In this document: one piece after another, positions 50,294-61,928 of the stretch
Layout: every line of letters begins with the position of its first letter
How positions within the stretch are numbered: the first letter of the stretch is position 1
NCBI GenBank assembly: GCA_963749365.1
Contig: CAVVME010000002.1
Coordinates: forward strand, 1 to 64,000
Source of the DNA: WHSW01 sp963749365
GTDB taxonomy: Bacteria; Actinomycetota; Thermoleophilia; Solirubrobacterales; 70-9
DNA length: 64,000 nt
Direction of reading: 5' to 3'
The notes under the pieces: generated by a model
What the model was told of the DNA's origin: nothing
The model's input: the letters and a program-made list of their open reading frames with translations, nothing else
Databases searched by the model: none
Made by a program: the position numbers and the translations under genes

Positions 50294-51328
50294 ATGGTCC
50301 ACCTGCGGATCGTGGTCCCGAGCTATCAGAGCGGACACGTCCTCGACCTGCTCACTCACATCGCCTCGGTCTGCAACCTGATCTTCCTCGAGCGCGCCGC
50401 GCGTAAGCCCGAGGGCGACGTGATCCTCTGTGACGTGGCTCGCGAGGACGCCAGCGTGGTCGTCTCCGACCTGCGCGAGCTCGACGTCGACGTCGAGGGA
50501 TCGATTGCGATCGAGCAGATCGATTCGACGATCTCGGCGGCCGCCGACGCCGCCGGGCGCGCCGCCGAGGGAAGCCCCGGCGACGCCGTCGTCTGGGAGG
50601 AGGTCGAGTCGCGGACCTCCGAGAGCACCGAGCTCTCCTCGAACTTCCTCCTCTTCATGGCCCTCGCCTGCCTGATCGCCTCGGTCGGGATCCTGCTCGA
50701 CTCGCCGATCCTGATTGTCGGCGCGATGATCGTCGGGCCGGAGTTCGGCCCGATCGCCGGGCTCTGCGTCGCCGTCGTAGAGCGCCGGCGCTCGGTCGCG
50801 CGGCGCTCGTTCGCGGCGCTCGCGATCGGCTTTCCGGTCGGGATCACGGCGGCGTTCCTGTTCGCGCTCGCGATCCGCGGCGCCGACCTGACCCCGGAGG
50901 TCTTCGATGCCGCCGATCATCCGCTGACGGACTTCATCTCCCACCCCGACCCGTTCTCCTTCATCGTCGCGACCTTTGCCGGCGTCGCCGGCGTGCTCTC
51001 GCTGACATCGGCCAAGTCGGGCGCCCTGATCGGCGTCCTCGTCTCGGTGACGACGATCCCCGCGGCGGCGAATATCGGCGTTGCCGCCGCCTACGCGGAG
51101 TGGTCGGAATGGCGCGGCGCGATGGTGCAGCTCGCGGTCAACCTGTCGGCGATCCTGATTGCCGGGATCGTCACGCTCTGGGTCCAGCGCCTGCTCTATG
51201 CCCGCCGACGCCGCGCCCACCTGCACGACACGGCCCGCGAGGCGGCCGGGCTGCCGCTCGGCCGCAGCCGTCGGGCCGGCAGCGCGACCCACCGCCGCCC
51301 GACCGCGGAGACCGAGTCGCGGCGATGA
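50294..51328 (+). CDS. DUF389 membrane protein
   Basis: 344 residues. The N-terminal 110 residues are a soluble ferredoxin-like region (HLRIVVPSYQSGHVLDLL). Then five or six membrane helices, including LLFMALACLIASVGILLDSP and the family motif LIVGAMIVGPEFGPIAGLCVAVV. The tail is basic. The function is unknown; some family members are thought to be hydrophobic-domain transport or stress proteins. Confidence 0.85.
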   Translation: MVHLRIVVPSYQSGHVLDLLTHIASVCNLIFLERAARKPEGDVILCDVAREDASVVVSDLRELDVDVEGSIAIEQIDSTISAAADAAGRAAEGSPGDAVVWEEVESRTSESTELSSNFLLFMALACLIASVGILLDSPILIVGAMIVGPEFGPIAGLCVAVVERRRSVARRSFAALAIGFPVGITAAFLFALAIRGADLTPEVFDAADHPLTDFISHPDPFSFIVATFAGVAGVLSLTSAKSGALIGVLVSVTTIPAAANIGVAAAYAEWSEWRGAMVQLAVNLSAILIAGIVTLWVQRLLYARRRRAHLHDTAREAAGLPLGRSRRAGSATHRRPTAETESRR

Positions 51329-51486
51329 GCGCCGCCGCGTCGGACCTGGCCCTGCTCGGCGGCGCGTTCGCGCTGGCGACGGCGGTCGCCGAACTGCTCG
51401 GAGCGGCGAACCTGGGCACCGCGATGACCGTCGGCGTGCTCGCGTTCGCGGTTACCCTGCTCTGGGTTTTGCTCGCGCGTCGCTAG
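51325..51486 (+). CDS. Small two-helix membrane protein
   Basis: 53 residues from ATG 51325, which overlaps the DUF389 stop as ATGA. Two hydrophobic stretches (LALLGGAFALATAVAELLG; AMTVGVLAFAVTLLWVLLA) and a short basic end. It overlaps the convergent ispD gene end by 4 nt. It is probably translated with DUF389 as a partner. Confidence 0.65.
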   Translation: MSAAASDLALLGGAFALATAVAELLGAANLGTAMTVGVLAFAVTLLWVLLARR

Positions 51487-52171
51487 GCCTGGTCACGTTC
51501 GCGCAGCAGGATCTCAGCGAGTCGCAGGTCTGCCACGGTCGTCACCTTGAGATTGCGCGCCGGGCCGGGCTCGATCAGCACCCGGCCGCCGGCCGCCTCG
51601 ACCAGCATCGCGTCGTCGGTCGCGGTTTGAAGCTGCCACGGGTCGGACGCGTGCGCCGCGGAGAGAGCCTCCGCGTAGAAGACCTGCGGCGTCTGCGCCG
51701 CCCACAGGCCCTCTCGGTCCTCCGTCGCGCGGATCGCGCGCTCCGGTCCGGGTCCGGCTCGCTTCACCGTGTCGGTTACCGCGGTCGCGGCGATCACGCC
51801 GGCCACGTCGCGGCTCGACCCCAACCTCGCCACCAGCGCGTCGATCAGGTCCGGCTCGACCAGTGGCCGCGCGGCGTCGTGGACGGCGACAAGCTTGGTT
51901 CGGCTCCGCGCCAGCGCCGCCGCCACCGACTCCGAGCGCGACGCGCCCCCGCTGACGACCTCGACCTCGAGTGGCCCGTGAACGGCCGCCGCGATCTCCG
52001 CCTCGTGGCCGGGCGGCGCGGCGATGACCGCCCGACCGACGCTGCGCGCGGCGGTGAACGCCCGCACGCACCACGCGACCAGCGGTCGCCCGGCGAGATC
52101 GGTGAGCGCCTTCGGGCCGCCGGCGCCGAGCCTCTCGCCGGTGCCGGCGGCCGCGATCAGCGCGGTCGCAT
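51483..52171 (-). CDS. ispD: 2-C-methyl-D-erythritol 4-phosphate cytidylyltransferase (start interrupted)
   Basis: The conserved body is clear: ALIAAAGTGERLGAGGPKAL, VSGGASRSESVAAAL, VAVHDAARPLVEPDLIDAL, ATEDREGLWAAQTPQVF and TDDAMLVEAAG. The frame has no ATG, GTG or TTG before the nucleotide-binding loop. ATG 52171 is one base out of phase: restoring one base after it gives MR-TALIAAAGTG. A later GTG at 52067 would lack the CTP-binding loop and cannot be the real start. MEP pathway enzyme, next to carD as in many actinobacteria. Confidence 0.85.
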
Positions 52172-52185
52172 CGAGAGCCTGCCGA

Positions 52186-52782
52186 TCAGGCTGGCGTGGT
52201 GGCGCCGAAGCGCTCCTCCAGCAGCTCGTCTATGTACTCCTCGGCCCCCTCCTCGTCCTTGTCGAGCGCGTACATGAACTCCGAGGCGAGGATCTTCTTC
52301 GCCCGGGTGTACATCTGCTTCTCCCCCGTCGAGAGGCCCTTCTCCCACTCGCGGATCGCGAGGTTGCGGACCACCTCGGCGAGCTCGAAGACGTCGCCGG
52401 TCTTGATCTTCTCGCGGTTGTACTTGAAGCGACGGTTCCAGTTCTTCGGCATCTCCGAGACCTCGCCGGTCAGCACATCGATCACCCGGCGGACCTGCTG
52501 CTCGTTGATCACCCGCCTCAGCCCCGCGACGTGAGCGTTCTCGCAGGGGACCATCACGGTCATCTCGTTGTGCAGGATCTTGATCGTCAGATAGTCGCGT
52601 GACTCGCCCATCATGTCGCGCGTCTCCTTCTTCAGCACCACCCCCGCACCGTGATGCGGATAGACGACGTTGTCGCCGACCTCGAACTCGCAGTCCACGG
52701 GTTCGAGGTCGATGTCGCCGACTGCGGGCTCCTCCACTGCTAGATCTGCGATGTCTGCCTCCTCAAATGACGACGGCCGCAT
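52186..52782 (-). CDS. carD: CarD-family transcriptional regulator
   Basis: 198 residues. The RNA polymerase-interacting Tudor-like domain (FEVGDNVVYPHHGAGVVLKKE) is followed by the helical DNA-binding part (SEMPKNWNRRFKYNREKIKTG; AKKILASEFMYALDKDEEGAEEYID). The 30-residue acidic N-terminus is extra to the usual 160-residue protein. CarD stabilises open promoter complexes, especially at rRNA promoters. Confidence 0.95.
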   Translation of the reverse strand: MRPSSFEEADIADLAVEEPAVGDIDLEPVDCEFEVGDNVVYPHHGAGVVLKKETRDMMGESRDYLTIKILHNEMTVMVPCENAHVAGLRRVINEQQVRRVIDVLTGEVSEMPKNWNRRFKYNREKIKTGDVFELAEVVRNLAIREWEKGLSTGEKQMYTRAKKILASEFMYALDKDEEGAEEYIDELLEERFGATTPA

Positions 52783-52803
52783 TCGCGGCCGCCTGGTTCA
52801 CGC

Positions 52804-53979
52804 CTAACGGTCGACGATGTCGACCTCCTGAAGCCTGCGCATTCCCTCGCGGATCTCCTTCACCCGCGCCTCCCCCACCCCGTCGACGGCCTCCAGCTCG
52901 GCGTCCGAGGCGGCCATCAGCGTCTCCAGATCGCCGAACCGGTTGACGATCTTCTGGGCCACCAGGCGGGGCAGGCGAGGGACTCCGGCGAGCGCTCGGT
53001 AGCCACGCGGGGTGACGGCGAAGTCGATCGTGTTCAGCTTCCGGTCGTAGCCGAGCAGCTCGGCGAGCCGGCCGAAGTCGAGCAGCTCGGTGTGCGAGAG
53101 CTCCGCGAGCTCGGCAAGCATGCGCTCGATCGCCGGCTCGGACTCGACCGCGCTGTAGTCGCGGACCAGCGCCGCGCGCTCGCCCATCACCCCGACGACC
53201 GTCTCCTCGAGCTGCATCTCGATCATCCGCCCCTCGGCGCCGAGCTCGATGATGTAGCGCTCGACCTCGGCCGCCATCCGGGTCACCAGCTCGGCCCGTT
53301 GGAGGACCGAGAGGAGGTCGTGGAGGACCGCGCTGCCGGCGAACTCCAGCGCCGTCAAGCGGCCGCTCACCTGGTCGAGGCGCAAGCGGTACTTCTCCAG
53401 CGTCGCCAGGCCCTGGTTCGCCTTCGAGAGCACGGTCGGGATCTCCTCGAGGATGTACTTGATGTCCTCGATATAGAGCGAGACGACATCGCGGCGTTCG
53501 GAGATCGCGATCACCAGCGCCTTGGTCTGCTTCGCGACCCGCTCCGCGGTCCGGTGCCGGGTCCCGGTCTCCATCGAGAGGATGGTCGGGTCGGGCATCA
53601 GCTGAACGTTCGCCCAGCAGATTCGGTTTGCGGCCGGGGGAAGCACGATCGCCCCGTCCATCTTCGCCACCTGGTAGAGCAGCGCCGGCGAGTAGTCGAC
53701 GTCGAGCTTGATCCCGCCCGAAAACAGGAACGAGACGTCGTCGGCCTCGGCGATCAGGATCAGCCCACCGGTGCGGGCGTGGATGATGTTGTCGATCCCC
53801 TCGCGCAACGGGGTGCCGGGGGCAACCGTGTCGAGCGCCCGCAGCAGCCGGGGATCCTGACGCGCCTCGAGCTCGTTGCGATCATCCCCCGTCTGCGGCA
53901 CTTGGCAATGATGGCAAAAGGCCTGCTCGCCGGGATCCAGGCCAATTCCGTGTGGAGCGATCGGTTTTGCGGTTGTCAA
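52804..53979 (-). CDS. disA: Diadenylate cyclase DisA (DNA integrity scanning protein)
   Basis: About 391 residues from TTG 53979, overlapping the radA stop as TTGA. The cyclase domain has the DGA motif (VAKMDGAIVLPP) and RHRTAERVAKQTKALVIAIS. A helical linker and a C-terminal helix-hairpin-helix (IVNRFGDLETLMAASDAELE, VDGVGEARVKEIREGM) follow. It makes cyclic di-AMP and monitors DNA. The first roughly 35 residues (with FCHHCQ) are not conserved; a GTG start at about 53904 before QTGDDRNELEARQDP is possible. Confidence 0.95.
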   Translation of the reverse strand: MTTAKPIAPHGIGLDPGEQAFCHHCQVPQTGDDRNELEARQDPRLLRALDTVAPGTPLREGIDNIIHARTGGLILIAEADDVSFLFSGGIKLDVDYSPALLYQVAKMDGAIVLPPAANRICWANVQLMPDPTILSMETGTRHRTAERVAKQTKALVIAISERRDVVSLYIEDIKYILEEIPTVLSKANQGLATLEKYRLRLDQVSGRLTALEFAGSAVLHDLLSVLQRAELVTRMAAEVERYIIELGAEGRMIEMQLEETVVGVMGERAALVRDYSAVESEPAIERMLAELAELSHTELLDFGRLAELLGYDRKLNTIDFAVTPRGYRALAGVPRLPRLVAQKIVNRFGDLETLMAASDAELEAVDGVGEARVKEIREGMRRLQEVDIVDR

Positions 53980-55394
53980 GCGGCTCGGCGTTCGGCGTCC
54001 GCCGCCGGCCGCTCGACGCCGGCCGCTGGATGCTGGGTGGAGCGCAACGCGTCGCGCAGTGTCGCTACGGGTCGCAACCCGTCGGGCCTCTCCGCTGCCG
54101 CCGGGCCGAGCACCGGGCCGAGACCGAACTTGAGCGCCTCGGCCACGCGCCGCTCGCCGTGGCCGACCGAGCGCAGCTCCCCGGTCAACCCGACCTCGCC
54201 GAAGCAGGCGAGCGGCCGGCCGTCGGGATCGGCTAGCGGCTCACCGCGATGCGCGGATGCGAGCGCCAGCGCCACCGCGAGGTCGGCCCCCGGCTCCTCG
54301 ACCCGCACGCCTCCGGCGACGTTGACAAAGACGTCGGCGCCCGCCAGCGACGGCCCGCCGTGACGGGCGAGGACCGCGAGCACCATCGCCAACCGGTTGC
54401 GATCGATCCCGGTGGCCACCCGCCGCGGCGGCACGACCTCGGTCGGGGCGACCAGCGCCTGGACCTCGACCAGCAACGGCCTCGTCCCCTCCATCGAGCA
54501 GAGCACGACCGAGCCGGGTGCGGCGCTCGCCTCGCCGACGAACCGTGCCGAGGGGTCGAGGACCTCGATCAGACCGCCGGAGCGCATCTCGAATACGCCG
54601 ACCTCGCTGGTCGCGCCGAAGCGGTTCTTGAGCGCCCGCAGGGTGCGAAAGCTGCGCTCCCGCTCGCCCTCGAAGAAGAGCACGCAGTCGACGAGGTGCT
54701 CGAGCACCCGCGGGCCGGCGACCGCGCCCTCCTTGGTCACGTGGCCGACCAGGATCACCGCGCAGCCGAGCCGCTTCGCGAGCCCCATCACCGCACTTGC
54801 CGCCTCACGCACCTGGCCCACCGACCCAGGCGCCCCCGACATGCCCTCGGCGTGCAGGGTCTGGACCGAGTCGATCACGCAGGCATCGGGTCGCTCGGCC
54901 TCGAGGGTCGCCAGCACGGCCTCGAGCGAGGTCTCGGCGAGCGCCGGGACCGCCAGCGCCGCCTCACCGAGGCGCTCGGCCCGCAAACGGACCTGCGCGG
55001 TCGACTCCTCGCCGGAGACGTAGAGAACCCGGTGCCCCGCCGCGCCGAGGTTGCCGAGCGCCATTCCGGTCAGGGTCGACTTGCCGATCCCCGGCGAGCC
55101 CCCGAGCAGGACCAGCGAGCCCGGGACCAGGCCGCCGCCGAGTACGCGGTCGAGCTCGGCGACGCCGGTGCGAAGCCGAGGCACGGCGGGAGCCGAGACG
55201 TCGCGAAGCGCGACCGGCGTGCCGGCGGCGCCGGCGCCTGGGCCACCGCGCTTGCGGCCTCCTTTCGGCGGGGCTTGCGGCCGCGGCGCCTCGACCAGGG
55301 TGTTCCACTCGCCGCAGCCACCGCAGCGGCCCGACCAGCTCAGCGCCTCGTGGCCGCACTCCTGACAGAAGTAGGAACTCTGCGAACGCGCCAT
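53976..55394 (-). CDS. radA: DNA repair protein RadA
   Basis: ATG 55394 starts MARSQSSYFCQECGHEALSW, the family's zinc finger (four cysteines). The ATPase has VLLGGSPGIGKSTLTGMAL (Walker A) and the RadA motif KNRFGATSEVGVFEM. The Lon-protease-like C-terminal domain follows (ADVFVNVAGGVRVEEPGADLA). About 472 residues. It is a branch-migration helicase in recombination. In unit with disA and upstream clpC, as in many Gram-positives. Confidence 0.96.
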   Translation of the reverse strand: MARSQSSYFCQECGHEALSWSGRCGGCGEWNTLVEAPRPQAPPKGGRKRGGPGAGAAGTPVALRDVSAPAVPRLRTGVAELDRVLGGGLVPGSLVLLGGSPGIGKSTLTGMALGNLGAAGHRVLYVSGEESTAQVRLRAERLGEAALAVPALAETSLEAVLATLEAERPDACVIDSVQTLHAEGMSGAPGSVGQVREAASAVMGLAKRLGCAVILVGHVTKEGAVAGPRVLEHLVDCVLFFEGERERSFRTLRALKNRFGATSEVGVFEMRSGGLIEVLDPSARFVGEASAAPGSVVLCSMEGTRPLLVEVQALVAPTEVVPPRRVATGIDRNRLAMVLAVLARHGGPSLAGADVFVNVAGGVRVEEPGADLAVALALASAHRGEPLADPDGRPLACFGEVGLTGELRSVGHGERRVAEALKFGLGPVLGPAAAERPDGLRPVATLRDALRSTQHPAAGVERPAADAERRAA

Positions 55395-55509
55395 GGGCCC
55401 AGCGTAGGGACGCGGCCCGACGCCTCCACCCGTCCCACCGCCGGCGGGGGATCGACGCTCGATATCAGGGTCGATCGCCCTCGCGCGGGCGATCCACCGC
55501 GCGAGACGG

Positions 55510-58110
<2,601 letters not shown>

Positions 58111-58335
58111 ACTCTCTGCCCCTTGCTCCTCCGCCTATGTTCTAGCCGCGCCGGGGGACGCGACGGCGCCGGTGGCTCTAACCACTTATTCGGCTGCGCA
58201 CTGCAGTCGGATTAGAACCTCCGGTTGTCGGTTACGGCGAGAGGCCAGTATATCGGGGCGCCTGCACAGTCCTTCGAGTCTCAGGCACGAGACACGCCCC
58301 GCAGCGCAAGTTGCGGCATTCCCGCGGCGAATAGC

Positions 58336-59865
58336 TCAACAGCGGGCGAAGACGGCGCGGCAGCTGGGCGTCGGCGCTTCAGCGTCGGCGCCCGTGGTGC
58401 CGAGCGCGGTGAGCCCCGCCCGCGCCCGGCGCCGAGCCGCGTTCTCGGCGGTGGCGGTGGCGGTGTTGACGATCTCGCCGGACGCCGAGGCGATGCTTCC
58501 GCGGGCGCGCGCACGCAGCCTGAAGGTCTTCGCCTGGCCCTCGGCGAGCGAAGGCACTGTCCAACACGCCCGTCCGCCGCTGTCGGCGACCGCCGCGCGC
58601 TTAGCCCGCTTCACCCGCAGCACCTGGGGCAGCCGATCGCAGACCTCGACGCCGACGGCGGTCTCGGGTCCGCGAGATTCGACGGTGAGCGAGAAGCGGA
58701 CCGTCTCGCCCGCGGCGACCTCGTCACGCTCAACGCTCTTGGAGAGATGCAGCTTGGCCGGGCCGGGCGACACGGTCAGACCGGCAGTCTCCTGATTGTT
58801 CGACGGATTGGGGTCGGGAGTGAGCGAGCTCACCTCGGCCAGGTTCTGGAGGACGCCGGTGACACCGGGCCGCACACGGGCGGTGAGCGTCACCACGCCG
58901 CCCGGGGGGATGTCTCCGAACTCGCAGGTGATCGGGCGTCGAGTGGTGCAGGTCCCCTGGCTCGGCTCGACGCCGAGCACCTCCGCCACCTGGTTGGGGT
59001 GGTTGCGTCGCGGGATGTCCCGACCGGTGACCGCGACGGCGGTGGCAGGTCCCTCGTTTTCGACTCGGATGGTGTAGGTGACCACATCACCGACCCGAGC
59101 GTTGGCCGGAGCGACGTCCTTGCGGAGCACCAGATCGGCGGTTCCGGGCGGGTCGGGCGGGTCGGGCGGAATCGGCGGCAGCGCTCCGAATTGGTTGACG
59201 ACGGCACTCGTCTTCGTGCCCCTGGCGTTGAAGGTCAGGGCGTCAGGGGTGACGCTGACGTTGGCGCCGAGCCCGTCCAGCTCGGAGATCGTGTAGACGT
59301 AGCCGCCCGGCGGTTGGCCGATCGGCGCCGACCGCGTCGCGATCGTGCCCGGCACGTTGAAGCTCTGCGAACCGCCCCCGGTCAGGGTCGCGGTGTCCTC
59401 GAAGCCGGAGTCGCCGGCGACGTGGACCCGGTAGCTGGCCCCGGGCGGCTCGAGGTCCCCCAGGACTTCCTTGGTCACGGTCAGGGTGCCCCTGCAGGCA
59501 CGAGCGTTGGTGATGCGGACGTGGGGGACATCGCGGATAAAGACGATGATCACGTGGAGGCGCTCGGCATTCTGGACGCCGAAGAAGGTGTCGGTACCGG
59601 CGGGCGCGGTCCCGCTCCCCCACTGCCCCGATTGCGTGTCCCGCCAGGTGAAGGGCTGGTCGGCCGCGCTTCGGTTTCGCAGCCGCATCAGATAGAGCGA
59701 CGGATTGGGCACGTAGTCGCCACAGATGGCGGTCAGGCGGAAGTCAGGCGCGCGCGCCGTCGCCGTTGTCCCTCCGAGCACGCCGACCGCGAGCACGACC
59801 GGGAGGATCGCAACCGCCGCCCCTACCGTCGCACGCATGCCCGGACGCGGCTGCATTGCGGACAC
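58336..59865 (-). CDS. Secreted DUF11-repeat surface protein
   Basis: 509 residues from GTG 59865 (an ATG lies three codons later). A signal peptide runs near 10-38 (TVGAAVAILPVVLAVGVLGG). The first half is unassigned, with a SpaA-like segment (CRGTLTVTKEVLGDLEPPGA). Two DUF11 repeats follow: PADVVLRKDV-like (DLVLRKDVAPANARVGDVVT) at about 240-360 and LHLSKSVERDEVAAGETVRF at about 365-485. No sortase motif or membrane anchor at the C-terminus. It is probably an exported adhesin-like protein. Confidence 0.75.
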   Translation of the reverse strand: MSAMQPRPGMRATVGAAVAILPVVLAVGVLGGTTATARAPDFRLTAICGDYVPNPSLYLMRLRNRSAADQPFTWRDTQSGQWGSGTAPAGTDTFFGVQNAERLHVIIVFIRDVPHVRITNARACRGTLTVTKEVLGDLEPPGASYRVHVAGDSGFEDTATLTGGGSQSFNVPGTIATRSAPIGQPPGGYVYTISELDGLGANVSVTPDALTFNARGTKTSAVVNQFGALPPIPPDPPDPPGTADLVLRKDVAPANARVGDVVTYTIRVENEGPATAVAVTGRDIPRRNHPNQVAEVLGVEPSQGTCTTRRPITCEFGDIPPGGVVTLTARVRPGVTGVLQNLAEVSSLTPDPNPSNNQETAGLTVSPGPAKLHLSKSVERDEVAAGETVRFSLTVESRGPETAVGVEVCDRLPQVLRVKRAKRAAVADSGGRACWTVPSLAEGQAKTFRLRARARGSIASASGEIVNTATATAENAARRRARAGLTALGTTGADAEAPTPSCRAVFARC

Positions 59866-59886
59866 GGTACCAACCGTACTCGGCGC

Positions 59887-60303
59887 TCAGCGCCCGCCGA
59901 CCCGGACCTCGGTGGCCTCGATCTGTCGCTGTCCGAACGAGCCCCGATAGACCGGGCCGGCGGCGCTCAGCAGGTCGCCGGGCTGGGGCAGCGGCTCGGG
60001 CCGCAGCTCGCGAGCGACATCGATCGCCGAGATCCCGGGGGCGGTGATGCTCTCGTCACTGAGCAGGACGAAGTGGGCGTCGCCGTCGCCGTCGGGATCG
60101 ACACCCTCGATGTAGACGATTCGCCCCGTCGCGCTGCGGCAGTTCCCCGCCGTGTCCGGACAGCGGACCGGGTCGATCCCGGATCGGCGCTCCGGGTTCG
60201 GCGCCCGCTCGGGCTCAGGCTCGGACGGCTCCCCGTCCCCGCAGCCGCCGATAGCGAGGGCGACGGTCGCGGCAAGGGGGACGAGACGGGCGAATCCCGT
60301 CAG
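59887..60303 (-). CDS. Small lipoprotein with CTG start overlapping greA
   Basis: An open frame of 138 codons with no ATG, GTG or TTG start. The only reasonable start is a CTG at 60303 that overlaps the greA stop as CTGA. It then reads TGFARLVPLAATVALAIGGC, a convincing signal peptide and lipobox with lipidated cysteine 21. A Pro/Glu-rich linker and a beta-rich domain (NCRSATGRIVYIEGVDPDGDGDAHFVLL; RQIEATEVRVGG) follow. Function unknown; perhaps an OB-fold. Confidence 0.55.
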   Translation of the reverse strand: MTGFARLVPLAATVALAIGGCGDGEPSEPEPERAPNPERRSGIDPVRCPDTAGNCRSATGRIVYIEGVDPDGDGDAHFVLLSDESITAPGISAIDVARELRPEPLPQPGDLLSAAGPVYRGSFGQRQIEATEVRVGGR

Positions 60304-60779
60304 GCCGCTTCGATCTTCGTGATCTTGAGCTTCTTCTTCGGTCCGCGCGGCACGTCGACGGTGACCACCTCACCGCGCTTGTGGCCCATCAGGGCCTTGC
60401 CGATCGGGGACTCGTGCGAGAGCTTCTGCTCGGCGGGATCGGCCTCGGTCGGACCGACGATCTGGAACTTGCGCGACTCGCCGGACTTCTGGTCCTTGAC
60501 GTGCACGCGGACGCCGACGCCGACGCTCTCGGTGTTGATCGCCTTCTCGTCGACGACGCTGGCGCGGCGCAACCGCTCCTCGAGCTGCGCGATCCGTGCC
60601 TCGAGCAGGGCCTGCTCGTTCTTGGCGTCGTCGTACTCGGAGTTCTCGGAGATGTCGCCGAACTCCCGCGCCTCCTTGATCCGCGCGGCGACCTCGCGCC
60701 TCTTCGTGGTCGAGAGGTGCTCGATCTCGCCCTTCAGCTTCTCGAGGCCTTCTTGAGTGATCAGCGCTTCGCGAGCCAC
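60300..60779 (-). CDS. greA: Transcription elongation factor GreA
   Basis: 159 residues from GTG 60779. N-terminal coiled coil (EALITQEGLEKLKGEIEHL; ISENSEYDDAKNEQALLEAR) with the acidic tip, and the C-terminal FKBP-like domain (ESPIGKALMGHKRGEVVTVD). It rescues backtracked RNA polymerase. Confidence 0.97.
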   Translation of the reverse strand: MAREALITQEGLEKLKGEIEHLSTTKRREVAARIKEAREFGDISENSEYDDAKNEQALLEARIAQLEERLRRASVVDEKAINTESVGVGVRVHVKDQKSGESRKFQIVGPTEADPAEQKLSHESPIGKALMGHKRGEVVTVDVPRGPKKKLKITKIEAA

Positions 60780-60871
60780 TGCCTACCTTCTCTCCGCCGT
60801 CGCTTCTACCGCGTGAAAACGCCCGAAACGCGAGGCGCCGATGCGCTTCGCGGACTCGGGCAGGCGGGCGA

Positions 60872-61858
60872 TTATAGCGGGGCCGTGAGCGCCGCTTCCG
60901 CGAGCAGCTCGCGCACCCGATCGAGGCTCTCGGTGCGTTGAAAGCGGTCGGCATCGGGGCCTTCGAAGCCCAGTCGGCGCACGTACCAGGGATAGAACTT
61001 GCGCAGGTTGCGGGCCGCCCGCTCCGGTCCCCAGTGCTGCTCGGCACGCTCGAGCAGCCAGCGCAGCTCGGACTCGATCGCGGCAGCGCCGGGGGCGCCG
61101 GCTCCGGCGCCGGTCAACTCGGCGAAGATCCACGGGTAGCCCAGCGAGCCGCGCGCGATCATCACCGCGTCGGCGCCGGACTGCTTGTAGGCCGCTCGCG
61201 CCGCCGCGGCGGTGCGGGCCCCGCCGGAGACGATCACCGGCACCTCGAGCCGCTCGGCGAGCTCGCGGACGAGCGCGTAGTCGGGCGTGCCGCGGTGGTG
61301 GACGGCCGCCGGCCGCGGATGCAAGGTCACCGCGGCGACGCCCGCCTCGGCGACCAGCCGCTGAGCGAGGTCGAGCCCCGATCGGTCCCCGGGCGCGCTG
61401 CCCGAGCGCAGCTTCACCGTCAGGGGCAGCCCCGACCCCTCGATTGCCGCCCTCGCGACCGCGACGGCGCGATCGGGGTCGCGCAGCAGCGCCGCGCCCG
61501 CCCCGGTCTTGACCACCTTCGGGACCGGGCAACCCATGTTGAGGTCGAGCAGCTGCGGGCCCGCCTGCGCCGCCGTCGCAGCGGCCACCCGGATCACATC
61601 CGGATCGCAGCCGAAGAGCTGGATCGCGACCACGCCCTCGGCGGGGTCGATGCGGAGCATCTCCTCGAGCGTGCGCCGGTTGCGGTGCGCGAGAGCGAAG
61701 CTCGAGATCATCTCCGAGAACGCCATCCCGGCGCCGTAGCGGTGCGCCTGCAGACGCACGAACCAGTTCCCGATTCCGGCCAGGGGAGCGAGCAGCACGC
61801 GGTTGCGGATCTCCACCGATCCAATCCGCAGTGGGGCTGTGAGCGGCGGTTGGGCCAT
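60872..61858 (-). CDS. dus: tRNA-dihydrouridine synthase, DusB-like
   Basis: About 328 residues from ATG 61858 (MAQPPLTAPLRIGSVEIRNR); an in-frame GTG lies nine codons upstream. FMN barrel with VLLAPLAGIGNWFVRLQA, the catalytic cysteine in LNMGCPVPKVVKTGAGAALL, TVKLRSG, VTLHPRPA, VIVSGGARTA and VMIARGSLGYPWIF. It reduces uridines in tRNA. Downstream of coaX, upstream of greA. Confidence 0.94.
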   Translation of the reverse strand: MAQPPLTAPLRIGSVEIRNRVLLAPLAGIGNWFVRLQAHRYGAGMAFSEMISSFALAHRNRRTLEEMLRIDPAEGVVAIQLFGCDPDVIRVAAATAAQAGPQLLDLNMGCPVPKVVKTGAGAALLRDPDRAVAVARAAIEGSGLPLTVKLRSGSAPGDRSGLDLAQRLVAEAGVAAVTLHPRPAAVHHRGTPDYALVRELAERLEVPVIVSGGARTAAAARAAYKQSGADAVMIARGSLGYPWIFAELTGAGAGAPGAAAIESELRWLLERAEQHWGPERAARNLRKFYPWYVRRLGFEGPDADRFQRTESLDRVRELLAEAALTAPL

Positions 61859-61928
61859 CGAGCGGAGCTTAAGTCGGAGGTCCACTGTCCCGGTCCGCGG
61901 TCAGCCGTCAGCGGACGGCGGACAGCGC

